A DNA stretch of 9,050 bases from the NCBI GenBank assembly GCA_037443645.1, contig JBBINY010000076.1, positions 1-9,050 of the forward strand, read 5' to 3'. The notes below the pieces were generated by a model. The model was not told the origin of the DNA. It ran no database searches and was given only the letters and a program-made list of their open reading frames with translations. This document shows positions 1 through 7,678 of the stretch, piece by piece (position 1 is the stretch's first letter; each line of letters starts with the position of its first letter). This stretch comes from UBA2336 sp037443645 (lineage in GTDB: Bacteria > Bacteroidota > Bacteroidia > Cytophagales > Cyclobacteriaceae). The position numbers and the translations under genes are program-made.

Positions 1-85
1 TCGTCAGTTTCAAGTTACCACTGTCGCCAACAATTGCAGGTAACTCCCTAATATATTCAATGTACAAAAGAAATATCCTGCTTTT
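1..85. other. gene-free window edge downstream of glpK
   Basis: No gene can be assigned here. On the minus strand the reading frame stays open after the glpK stop codon to the window edge (28 codons), but it has no ATG and I do not recognise the peptide. On the plus strand two frames close at stops around 41-43 and 49-51, so the tail of a convergent gene is possible but not demonstrable. A 7-base inverted repeat, AGTTACC (13-19) and GGTAACT (39-45), has a 19-base spacer. It is not followed by a T tract in either direction, so I do not call it a terminator. Confidence 0.4.
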
Positions 86-1567
86 TCACACTCCAATCCA
101 TCCCCGGGCGCGCGCAACGGCCTTCTGCCAGCCTGCATACAGCCTGGAGCGGGTAGCCGCATCCATAGCCGGCTTAAATAACCGGTTTATTTTCCGATTG
201 TGACTGATGTCTTCCTTCTTCCACAATCCCGCCTGTATCCCGGCCAAAAAGGCGGCACCCATAGCGGTAGATTCAATCACTTCGGGGCGCTCCACTTCGG
301 TGCCCAGAATGTCGGCCTGGAATTGCATCAGGATGTTGTTGGCACAGGCCCCGCCATCCACTTTAAGGCGGGCCAGTCTGGTGCCGGCATCTTCTTCCAT
401 GGCATCCAGCACATCTTTGGTCTGGTAGGCCATGCTCTCCAGCGTGGCTTTGATGATGTGGTCTTTGCCGGTGTCGCGGGTCAATCCGAAAATGGCGCCC
501 CGTGCATACATATCCCAGTAAGGCGCCCCTAAGCCTGCAAAAGCCGGAACGACATACACTTCATTGGATCCAAGCGCCTTAGCGGCAAAGTATTCGGAGT
601 CTTTTGACTCATCAATGAAACCCAATCCATCGCGCAGCCACTGAACGGCAGCGCCTGCAATGAATACGCTCCCCTCCAGTGCATACTCCACCACCCCATC
701 CAGGCTCCAGGCAATCGTGGTAATCAATCCGTTTTTAGACCCTTGAATCCGTGTTCCGGTATTCATCAGCATAAAACAACCCGTACCGTAGGTATTCTTG
801 GCCGTGCCCGGTTCAAAGCATGCCTGCCCGAATAAGGCCGCCTGCTGATCTCCCGCTACCCCGCAAATCGGAACGGAAGTTCCAAGCAGGTGCATTGTTC
901 CAAAATCATCGGCCGATTGTTTTACCTGCGGAAGCATGCTAACCGGTATGGAAAGTTCCTGCAACAATTTTTCATCCCATGTTATTTCGCGGATATTGAA
1001 TACCATCGTGCGCGATGCATTCGTCACATCGGTAACATGTCTCTTTCCACCGGTGAAGTTCCAGATCAGCCAGGTATCTATGGTGCCGAAGAGCAACTCT
1101 CCCCGGTTTGCTTTCTCGCGGGCACCGGGCACATGATCCAGTATCCACCTGATTTTGGTGGCGGAGAAATAGGAGTCAATCACCAGGCCGGTGTTCTCGC
1201 GAACATAGGGCTCCAGTCCTTTGGCTTTCAGTTCCTCGCAGAGCGGTGCCGTGCGCTTGTCTTGCCAAACAATGGCGTTGTAAACGGGCTCGCCCGATTG
1301 ACTGTCCCACACCACTGTAGTCTCACGCTGGTTGGTAATGCCGATGGCGGCAATGGCCGCTGCGTCTACCCCGGTTTGTTGTAGCAGAAGATGAACAACC
1401 TCCAATTGGGTGGATAGAATTTCTTTCGGATCATGCTCTACCCATCCGGCTTGCGGAAAAATCTGCCTGAATTCCTTTTGGCTGATGGATACGATCTCCG
1501 CTTTATCGTTAATCAATATGGCGCGGCAGCTGGTGGTGCCCTGGTCGAGGGCGAGGATGTATTTCAT
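86..1567 (-). CDS. glpK: glycerol kinase
   Basis: This cytoplasmic FGGY-family kinase makes sn-glycerol 3-phosphate from glycerol and ATP. It has 493 residues, normal for the family. Visible features are the N-terminal phosphate-binding DQGTTSCR (8-15), TNQRETT (78-84), WQDKRT (101-106), and GVAGDQQAALFGQ (236-248). Later come the GTG turn near 261-263 and a C-terminal GGACANN motif. The glycerol-contact set R81, E82, W101, Y133 and D240 matches E. coli R83, E84, W103, Y135 and D245. The loop before GVAGD lacks the GGxGGTR type of sequence that binds fructose 1,6-bisphosphate in E. coli GlpK, so that feedback control is probably absent. The ATG lies 3 bases after the glpF stop with no clear Shine-Dalgarno, suggesting translation coupled to glpF. 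Identification is very secure. Confidence 0.97.
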   Translation of the reverse strand: MKYILALDQGTTSCRAILINDKAEIVSISQKEFRQIFPQAGWVEHDPKEILSTQLEVVHLLLQQTGVDAAAIAAIGITNQRETTVVWDSQSGEPVYNAIVWQDKRTAPLCEELKAKGLEPYVRENTGLVIDSYFSATKIRWILDHVPGAREKANRGELLFGTIDTWLIWNFTGGKRHVTDVTNASRTMVFNIREITWDEKLLQELSIPVSMLPQVKQSADDFGTMHLLGTSVPICGVAGDQQAALFGQACFEPGTAKNTYGTGCFMLMNTGTRIQGSKNGLITTIAWSLDGVVEYALEGSVFIAGAAVQWLRDGLGFIDESKDSEYFAAKALGSNEVYVVPAFAGLGAPYWDMYARGAIFGLTRDTGKDHIIKATLESMAYQTKDVLDAMEEDAGTRLARLKVDGGACANNILMQFQADILGTEVERPEVIESTAMGAAFLAGIQAGLWKKEDISHNRKINRLFKPAMDAATRSRLYAGWQKAVARARGWIGV

Positions 1568-1570
1568 GTT

Positions 1571-2275
1571 CTAAAATAACGAACTATACACCAATGTACC
1601 GATGATACCGCCCACAAGCGGCCCCACTACGGGTATCCAGGCGTAGCCCCAGTCCGAAGATCCTTTGCCGGCAATGGGTAACATGGCGTGTGCAATGCGC
1701 GGGCCCAGGTCGCGTGCGGGATTTATCGCAAAACCCGTAGTGCCGCCTAACGAGAGACCAATCGATACAATCAACAAACCGACAACAAGTGGATTGAGGC
1801 CTTCTGTAAATTTGTTGGCACCAATCGTCAGCAAGCCTAAAATCAACACGGCTGTTCCGATAATTTCGCTGACAAGGTTGTTAAGGGGCGAACGAATAGC
1901 AGGGCCGGTGCAAAATACAGCGAGCTTAACCGCAGGATCTTCCGTTACCGGCCAATGCGGGCGGTAGTGAAGCCACACCACTGCGGCACCCGTAAATGCT
2001 CCTGTTACTTGTGCCAGCATATATCCGGGAACGTGCGCCCAGTCAAAACTTCCTGAAACAGCAAGCGCCAGTGTAACGGCCGGGTTGATGTGGGCCCCGC
2101 TGAATTGCCCCACCGCATAAATGGCCAGCGTAACCGCAAGACCCCATGCCATTACAATGACTAACCATCCGGCATTTTCGGATTTGGATCTTTTCAACAG
2201 CACACCTGCCACCACCCCATCGCCCAACAGTACCAGGATGAGCGTTCCGACAAATTCAGCGAGGTAAACCGACAT
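1571..2275 (-). CDS. glpF: glycerol uptake facilitator (aquaglyceroporin)
   Basis: An inner-membrane channel of the MIP/aquaporin family with 234 residues, slightly short for GlpF but complete. Both half-helix signatures are present: SGAHINPAV (NPA at 64-66) and GFAINPARD (NPA at 185-187). The glycerol-type selectivity filter is intact: W44 in MAWGLAV, F182 in GFAINPA and R188, corresponding to E. coli GlpF W48, F200 and R206. D189 after the second NPA-R is also typical of glycerol facilitators rather than water-only aquaporins. Hydrophobic segments fit six transmembrane helices. The gene starts 15 bases after parC and ends 3 bases before glpK, with no Shine-Dalgarno. Channel and kinase together give glycerol entry followed by trapping through phosphorylation. 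The function is confident; strict glycerol preference is inferred from the filter. Confidence 0.95.
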   Translation of the reverse strand: MSVYLAEFVGTLILVLLGDGVVAGVLLKRSKSENAGWLVIVMAWGLAVTLAIYAVGQFSGAHINPAVTLALAVSGSFDWAHVPGYMLAQVTGAFTGAAVVWLHYRPHWPVTEDPAVKLAVFCTGPAIRSPLNNLVSEIIGTAVLILGLLTIGANKFTEGLNPLVVGLLIVSIGLSLGGTTGFAINPARDLGPRIAHAMLPIAGKGSSDWGYAWIPVVGPLVGGIIGTLVYSSLF

Positions 2276-2290
2276 ATCTACTTGGGTTAA

Positions 2291-5083
2291 TCAGAGTTCT
2301 AATTCAATGGTGTCGCCAACGCCAAATGCTTTTCCAGTACCGCCACCTGCCGGTTTACCTTTTCCGTTTACTTTTTTCTTTTGCTTTCCGGCCTTTGCTG
2401 GCGCTTCCGCGAATAAGTTTTGCTGAACGACCTGCTTTCTTTTTTTGACGGATGACTCCCTTTTTTTTACAGCCGCAAGCTTACCCTTTTTTTCAGGGGA
2501 AACCGGCTTTTTCTTTTTCACCTCTTCATTTTCGTCCTCCTCCCCTTCGTCACCGGCTTCGGGGCTGTCCTGAAGAAAACTTACTTTGCTAACCCGATGC
2601 TGGGACAGCCGGTTACCCAGGGCTTTCCATCCCTTTACATCAATAATGTCTTCGAGGTTCACCTGCTCCTTTACTTTTTCTTTTCCTTTGCCCTTGATGA
2701 GTTCCACGGACACCTCGGGCGAATCGGCCAACGTAGCCACAACCAGCCGCGAACCGATGGCTTCCGAAATGAAATTAAACTCTTTGTCTGGCGTGCTGGT
2801 CTCCACCACAAAGCGTTTCACCATGAATTGCTTTGACTCCCCGTCAACATACACCGCTGAAACCGGTTTTTTCGGATTAAACTTTTCAACGCACAGGGTC
2901 TTTTCATGATCAAACCGTGTGGCCAGGTCATACCCGCTGATGCGGTACGACCCGTTGCGCATAAAGGCGATGAGTTGATCATCTCCGGCAAACTTGCCCA
3001 GGTACTTCCCGCGCTTGTCTTTGTTAAGCCGGCCGGCATCGGCATCGTACCACAGATCAAGTTTACTGAGTGTGGAGGTGCCCGCCTGCACAAAGTCAAC
3101 CCTTCGGATCGGGTATTTTGTAAGGGTATTGCCCCGTGCACCCCGGCCTTTTATTTCCAGTTCAGAAAAATCAAACTCGAAAACCTTTTTGCGGGCTGTG
3201 CTGGATTGCGAAAGTTTAACTTCCACCACCTCGGCCTCGCCATTGGGGTTGCCTGAAACATAATACACCCGTGAATTGGGGTTGCCCTGGGTGAGATCGT
3301 ATTCCTTGTCGCGGATAACACCGGGCATGGTAAACCGTTTAACGAATCCTTTACCCGATTTACCATCCGAGTAAATCATGTTGTACACCATGCGGTCATC
3401 GCCTTTCTTCCACACCCCGATGTACAGGATATCCTTACCCATAAACACCTTTTCGCTGATGCGCGAGATCAGCGCCTTGCCGTCTCTGCGGATGGCAATG
3501 ATGTCGTCCAGTTCGGAGCAATCGCATACAAACTCATCGCGCTTCAGGCCCCACCCGGCAAAACCATCAGTGCGGTTAACATACAACTTTTGATTTATGG
3601 CGATCACTTCGGTGGCGGTAACCGACTGGAAGCTCTTGATTTCTGTTTTGCGTTCGCGGCCTTTTCCGTACTTGCTCAACAGATCCTGGTAGTAGCTTAT
3701 GGCGTAGTCTGTAAGGTTGCGGAGGTGGTGCTCGGTTTCCTTAAGCTGTTTTTCAAGGTCTTTCAGCAATTCATCGGCCTTGAAGGCATCGTATTTCGAG
3801 ATGCGTTTGATTTTGATTTCCGTTAGCCGAACGATGTCCTCGGTGGTAATTTCCCGGTAGAATTTTTTCTTGTGCGGCTTCAGTCCTTTGTCGATCGTTG
3901 AAATCACTTTCTCCCACGTTTCGCACTCCTCAATGTCGCGGTAAATGCGGTTTTCAATGAAGATTTTCTCAAGTGAGGAGAACAAAATCCGTTCTTTCAA
4001 TTCGGCTTTTTTAATTTCCAGTTCACGCTTCAACAGCGTAACGGTTTGCTGGGTGTTGTATTTCAGGATTTCGTTAACGCCCATGAACTGCGGCTTATCC
4101 GCTACAATCACACAGGCATTGGGAGAAATGCTCATCTCACAATCGGTAAAGGCGTAGAGCGCATCCAGTGCAATCTCAGGCGATTGGCCCGGTTGCAGGT
4201 GGATCTGGATCTCCACATCTTTGGCGGTATTATCAATCACCTGCTTTACTTTAATCTGTCCTTTGTCGCTTGCCTTTACGATGGACTCAATCAATGAAGT
4301 GGTTGTGGTGGAGAAAGGTATCTCCCTGATGGTGAGTGTCTTTTTATCGGTTATATCAATCTTTGCCCTGACCTTGATTTTGCCCCCGCGCTTGCCCTGA
4401 TCGTACTCGGTAAAGTCACCGATGCCCCCCGTAGGAAAGTCCGGATAAATCTTGGGGCTCTTGCCTTTGAGCACATCCACCGAAGCTTTGGCCAGCTCGC
4501 AAAAGTTATGCGGGAGTATTTTCGTGGAGAGTCCTACGGCAATGCCTTCCACACCCTGGGCCAGCAGCAGCGGAAACTTTACCGGCAGGGTTACCGGCTC
4601 CTTCTTGCGGCCGTCATAGGAGAGCTGCCATTCGGTGGTTTGCGGATTATATACCACTTCAAGGGCAAACTTTGAAAGCCGCGCTTCGATGTAACGCGGT
4701 GCTGCCGCACCGTCACCGGTGCGGATATCGCCCCAGTTGCCCTGGGTTTCAATCAGTAAATCCTTCTGGCCGATGTTTACCATGGCCTCCCCGATGGCCG
4801 CATCGCCATGCGGATGATACTGCATGGTGTTGCCGATAACGTTGGCAACCTTGTTGAAACGGCCGTCATCCATCTCCTTAAGCGAGTGCATGATTCTTCG
4901 CTGAACAGGCTTGAGGCCGTCTTCGATGCGGGGCACGGCCCGTTCAAGAATCACATAGGAGGCATAGTCAAGAAACCAGTCCTGGTAAAGGCCGTCTACA
5001 CCAACGGAAATGATTCCGTCTTTGTCCTTTTTGCTTTTTGATTTTATCTCAGGCGCTTTAACGGCTTTCTTTTTTTTTCTCAT
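2291..5083 (-). CDS. parC: DNA topoisomerase IV subunit A
   Basis: The DNA-breaking and rejoining subunit of the type IIA enzyme that decatenates chromosomes; it works as a ParC2ParE2 complex. It has 930 residues. The lysine-rich start is followed by the winged-helix/tower domain (about 28-480), with YHPHGD (89-94) and the catalytic tyrosine Y131 in APRYIEAR. A coiled-coil stretch lies near 434-456. The C-terminal DNA-wrapping domain spans about 490-838 and has GRGARGN at 646-652 rather than a full gyrase QRRGGKG box, which favours ParC over GyrA. From 839 comes an acidic then lysine-rich low-complexity tail ending in GDTIELEL. The usual quinolone-contact serine is alanine (A95), while the acidic partner E99 is kept. 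The start is fixed because no other ATG precedes the core domain. The first codons contain a run of nine A. The gene follows parE after 48 bases, a spacer holding the small palindrome TTGAGGTCTCAA (5111-5122). Confidence 0.96.
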   Translation of the reverse strand: MRKKKKAVKAPEIKSKSKKDKDGIISVGVDGLYQDWFLDYASYVILERAVPRIEDGLKPVQRRIMHSLKEMDDGRFNKVANVIGNTMQYHPHGDAAIGEAMVNIGQKDLLIETQGNWGDIRTGDGAAAPRYIEARLSKFALEVVYNPQTTEWQLSYDGRKKEPVTLPVKFPLLLAQGVEGIAVGLSTKILPHNFCELAKASVDVLKGKSPKIYPDFPTGGIGDFTEYDQGKRGGKIKVRAKIDITDKKTLTIREIPFSTTTTSLIESIVKASDKGQIKVKQVIDNTAKDVEIQIHLQPGQSPEIALDALYAFTDCEMSISPNACVIVADKPQFMGVNEILKYNTQQTVTLLKRELEIKKAELKERILFSSLEKIFIENRIYRDIEECETWEKVISTIDKGLKPHKKKFYREITTEDIVRLTEIKIKRISKYDAFKADELLKDLEKQLKETEHHLRNLTDYAISYYQDLLSKYGKGRERKTEIKSFQSVTATEVIAINQKLYVNRTDGFAGWGLKRDEFVCDCSELDDIIAIRRDGKALISRISEKVFMGKDILYIGVWKKGDDRMVYNMIYSDGKSGKGFVKRFTMPGVIRDKEYDLTQGNPNSRVYYVSGNPNGEAEVVEVKLSQSSTARKKVFEFDFSELEIKGRGARGNTLTKYPIRRVDFVQAGTSTLSKLDLWYDADAGRLNKDKRGKYLGKFAGDDQLIAFMRNGSYRISGYDLATRFDHEKTLCVEKFNPKKPVSAVYVDGESKQFMVKRFVVETSTPDKEFNFISEAIGSRLVVATLADSPEVSVELIKGKGKEKVKEQVNLEDIIDVKGWKALGNRLSQHRVSKVSFLQDSPEAGDEGEEDENEEVKKKKPVSPEKKGKLAAVKKRESSVKKRKQVVQQNLFAEAPAKAGKQKKKVNGKGKPAGGGTGKAFGVGDTIELEL

Positions 5084-5131
5084 TGTTCAAATCTCTACTC
5101 CAGTCTGCACTTGAGGTCTCAATATGTTGTC

Positions 5132-7018
5132 TCAAATGGTAACAATTTCTTCTTCCGTATTTTCTACTTTATCCAATTCAATCCTCAGGTTCTCAATAAT
5201 AAAATCCTGCCGGTCGGGGGTATTCTTGCCCATGTAAAACTCCAGTACATCGCGCAGGTGGCTGTCTTTATCCAACTGCACCGGCTGCAGCCTGATGTCC
5301 TCACCGATAAACTTTCCGAATTCTTCCGGTGATATTTCACCAAGTCCTTTAAAGCGGGTAATCTCAGGCTTACCTCCCAGTTTCCTTATGGCTTCCTGTT
5401 TCTCTTCTTCGCTGTAGCAATACATCGTTTCCTTTTTATTGCGAACGCGGAACAACGGGGTTTCCAGGATAAACACATGACCGGCTTTAACCAGGTCGGG
5501 GAAGAACTGCAGGAAGAACGTCATCAGCAACAGGCGAATGTGCATGCCGTCAACATCGGCATCGGTGGCAATAATTACTTTATTGTAGCGCAGCCCGTCA
5601 AGGCCGTCCTCAATATTTAATGCATGCTGCAGCAGGTTGAACTCTTCGTTCTCATACACTACCTTCTTGGTTAACCCGAAGCAGTTCAGCGGTTTACCGC
5701 GCAAACTAAAAACAGCCTGGGTTTCCACATCGCGCGATTTGGTGATGGATCCGCTGGCCGAATCGCCTTCCGTAATAAAGATCACCGATTCGCCTGAACG
5801 AGGGCTGTTGTCATCAAAGTGGTAGCGGCAATCGCGCAGCTTGCGATTGTGCAGGTTGGCTTTCTTGGCCCGTTCGTTAGCCAATTTTTTTATGCCGGCA
5901 ATTTCCTTGCGCTCCCGCTCCGACTGCGTAATGCGTTTAAGCAGTGCATCAGCCACGGAAGGATTTTTGTGCAGGTAAATCTCCAGTTCTTTCGCAACAA
6001 AGTCACCCACATAATTCCGTACAGTAGGCCCATCCGGGGCCATGGTGAGCGAGCCCAGCCTGGTTTTGGTTTGCGATTCGAAAACGGGCTCCTGCACACG
6101 CACAGCAACAGCCGCAACAATGCTGGAGCGGATGTCGGACGCATCGAAATCCTTTTTATAAAAGTCGCGCACCGCTTTCACCACACCTTCGCGAAAAGCC
6201 GCCAGGTGCGTTCCTCCCTGCGTGGTATTCTGCCCATTCACAAACGAATAATATTCCTCACCATACTGGTTGCCGTGAGTGAGGGCCACTTCAATATCGT
6301 TTCCTTTAAAATGGATGATCGGGTACCGCATCTCTTCGGGGTCGGCTTTTTGTTTCAGCAAATCAAGTAAGCCGTCCTTAGAATAAAATTTCTTGCCGTT
6401 ACAACTTATGGTAAGCCCGGCATTCAGAAAGGCGTAGTTCCACATCAGGTCATCGAGGTACTCCGGGATGAAATGATAGTTTTTGAACATGGAATTGTCC
6501 GGTTCAAAGACCACCAGTGTACCATTGCGTTCCCTCGATTTAGACGTGCGCGGATCGTGCGTGAGGATTCCCTTCTTGAATTCGGCCAGCTTGGTCTGCC
6601 CATCGCGAAATGCCTGAACCATAAAGTATTGAGAAAGGGCATTCACTGCTTTTGTACCTACCCCGTTCAACCCTACCGACTTCTGAAATGCACCCGTATC
6701 GTATTTGGCCCCGGTGTTGATTTTCGACACCACCTCCACCACCTTGCCCAGCGGTATGCCCCGGCCATAATCGCGCACGGTAACGGCTTTGTCGGTTATC
6801 TTCACATCGATGGTTTTTCCATAGCCCATCATATGCTCGTCAATGGCGTTGTCGATAACTTCTTTTACCAGCACGTAGATGCCATCGTCTTTGGAGGATC
6901 CATCACCCAGCTTTCCGATGTACATGCCCGGCCTGAGGCGAATGTGCTCACGCCAGTCGAGGGATTTGATGCTGGCTTCGGTGTATTCAAACATAGACCC
7001 GGATTTCTCCGATTTCAT
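5132..7018 (-). CDS. parE: DNA topoisomerase IV subunit B
   Basis: The ATP-hydrolysing subunit of topoisomerase IV (628 residues). The GHKL ATPase part shows EVIDNAIDE with catalytic E53 and Mg-binding N57, DYGRGIP (83-89), and GLNGVGTK (116-123), where Asn replaces the His of E. coli GLHGVG. The transducer domain carries QTK (316-318), which contacts the ATP gamma-phosphate. The TOPRIM domain has EGDSASGS (from E417) and the metal-binding D486 and D488 in DADVDG. RFKGLGE (555-561) is near the C-terminus. There is no large gyrase-type insertion. The N-terminal DWREHIRLRPGMYIGKLGDG block and the adjacent parC identify it as ParE rather than GyrB. The ATG at 7018 is used here; the in-frame ATG at 6994 (M9) would remove eight poorly conserved residues and is a real alternative. 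Neither has a strong Shine-Dalgarno. Confidence 0.96.
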   Translation of the reverse strand: MKSEKSGSMFEYTEASIKSLDWREHIRLRPGMYIGKLGDGSSKDDGIYVLVKEVIDNAIDEHMMGYGKTIDVKITDKAVTVRDYGRGIPLGKVVEVVSKINTGAKYDTGAFQKSVGLNGVGTKAVNALSQYFMVQAFRDGQTKLAEFKKGILTHDPRTSKSRERNGTLVVFEPDNSMFKNYHFIPEYLDDLMWNYAFLNAGLTISCNGKKFYSKDGLLDLLKQKADPEEMRYPIIHFKGNDIEVALTHGNQYGEEYYSFVNGQNTTQGGTHLAAFREGVVKAVRDFYKKDFDASDIRSSIVAAVAVRVQEPVFESQTKTRLGSLTMAPDGPTVRNYVGDFVAKELEIYLHKNPSVADALLKRITQSERERKEIAGIKKLANERAKKANLHNRKLRDCRYHFDDNSPRSGESVIFITEGDSASGSITKSRDVETQAVFSLRGKPLNCFGLTKKVVYENEEFNLLQHALNIEDGLDGLRYNKVIIATDADVDGMHIRLLLMTFFLQFFPDLVKAGHVFILETPLFRVRNKKETMYCYSEEEKQEAIRKLGGKPEITRFKGLGEISPEEFGKFIGEDIRLQPVQLDKDSHLRDVLEFYMGKNTPDRQDFIIENLRIELDKVENTEEEIVTI

Positions 7019-7061
7019 AGGCTACAGGATTTTGGTGCGCAAGATTAAAAAATGATCCCGA

Positions 7062-7092
7062 CAAGTTTAAAAAAAGCACAGTGTTACACGAA
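7062..7092 (-). promoter_or_regulatory. candidate parE promoter, Bacteroidota type
   Basis: Read on the minus strand, TTCG (7092-7089), 19 bases, then TAAACTTG (7069-7062) fits the Bacteroidota primary sigma consensus TTTG-N19-TAnnTTTG with one mismatch in each element and exactly the expected spacing. It would put transcription start roughly 35-40 bases before the parE ATG. A second -7-like box, TAATCTTG (7047-7040), lies closer to the gene but has no good -33 partner. This is a pattern match only. Confidence 0.35.
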
Positions 7093-7122
7093 TAAAGCGA
7101 ATTTTCAGGTCAGTTAGTCAAC

Positions 7123-7168
7123 ACACCTCAAAATCATAACTACAAAAATTTATGAGGAATTGAGGTGT
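7123..7168. repeat. interrupted inverted repeat in the parE upstream gap
   Basis: ACACCTCAA (7123-7131) pairs perfectly with TTGAGGTGT (7160-7168). After a small internal loop, TCATA (7134-7138) pairs with TATGA (7151-7155), leaving a loop of about 12 bases. It lies 44 bases beyond the stop of the small membrane protein gene and about 100 bases upstream of parE. No T tract follows on either strand, so it is not a standard intrinsic terminator. It could be a weak or factor-dependent terminator, an RNA end-protecting stem, or an operator for parE. Confidence 0.5.
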
Positions 7169-7212
7169 AACCGGTTGATTTTCAAGTGGACGTACTTCTT
7201 AGGTCAAACTAT

Positions 7213-7644
7213 TTATTTAGGAAACACCCTGCGCACAACCAGGATGACCGGCCACGTAAGTGCACACACTATCACCAGTCCCACCGCTGAATAGATGAAA
7301 ATGCCTAAGCGGCTGAAATCGAACTTTTCGGCTGAATTGTATAGGGCGATGAAGCTGAACCCGATGACGAAGAAGATATTCAGGCTGATGACCAGCCCGT
7401 GCAACCACATCCTGAAGCCCTCATCGGGTGTAAGCGACCTGTGGAACAGGTAAACCAGCAGATTCACAACACCTATTAATACCATGGCCGTATAAAACAA
7501 CGACTCCCTTCCTATCGATACCGTATACAATTCTTCCTCATGGATGGCAACATCCCCGGGCAAGCTGGCATATACATAGAGCAGGTTAGCCCCTGCCGCC
7601 AACAGGGAAATGAACCACACTCCTTTAAGAATCTTTAGTATCAT
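7213..7644 (-). CDS. small four-helix membrane protein, unknown function
   Basis: A 143-residue protein that I do not recognise. It appears to be an integral inner-membrane protein with hydrophobic helices at about 7-28, 49-67, 79-102 and 112-137. A short polar segment between helices 1 and 2 is rich in acidic residues (HEEEL near 35-39), and the C-terminus is basic (RRVFPK). No cysteine pair, His cluster or catalytic motif is visible. The ATG at 7644 is chosen because it starts directly before the first helix. A longer frame reaches 7860, but its extra 72 residues would overlap the start of the divergent oxygenase gene and look like non-coding sequence. Its start codon is 34 bases from that gene's, so the two may share control. 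No Shine-Dalgarno is visible. Confidence 0.75.
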   Translation of the reverse strand: MILKILKGVWFISLLAAGANLLYVYASLPGDVAIHEEELYTVSIGRESLFYTAMVLIGVVNLLVYLFHRSLTPDEGFRMWLHGLVISLNIFFVIGFSFIALYNSAEKFDFSRLGIFIYSAVGLVIVCALTWPVILVVRRVFPK

Positions 7645-7678
7645 GTAGTAAATTGCGCTGCAAATAAAACAAATCACC
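7645..7678. promoter_or_regulatory. 34-base divergent intergenic region
   Basis: This is the only sequence between two divergent start codons, so promoter elements for either gene must reach into the opposite coding region. On the minus strand TTTATTTG (7668-7661) matches the TAnnTTTG -7 box with one mismatch and could serve the small membrane protein gene, although no TTTG lies at the expected distance upstream. For the plus-strand gene only a poor match, TAAATTGC (7649-7656), is seen. No Shine-Dalgarno is visible on either side. Confidence 0.35.

Noticed and set aside
13..45. Seven-base inverted repeat as a glpK terminator
   Set aside because: Nineteen-base spacer, short stem and no T tract after it; likely by chance.
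1..85. Open minus-strand frame continuing after glpK, possibly the next gene of the run
   Set aside because: No ATG or recognisable start and no family resemblance in 28 codons; left unassigned.
890..1384. 164-codon plus-strand open frame opposite glpK
   Set aside because: It lies wholly antisense to a well-conserved glycerol kinase and its translation resembles no protein; such shadow frames are common opposite genes.
5111..5122. Palindrome TTGAGGTCTCAA between parE and parC sharing TTGAGGT with the stem at 7160-7166
   Set aside because: Seven shared bases at two sites is within chance for this window; not supported as a common operator.
5132..7018. Possibility that the topoisomerase pair is DNA gyrase (GyrB/GyrA)
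   Set aside because: The adjacent subunits, the N-terminal signature of the B subunit and the absence of a full gyrase QRRGGKG box in the A subunit point to topoisomerase IV.
6473..7048. 191-codon plus-strand open frame opposite the parE start
   Set aside because: Antisense to the conserved ATPase domain of parE, with no recognisable protein features; judged a shadow, as is the 183-codon frame at 5819-6370.
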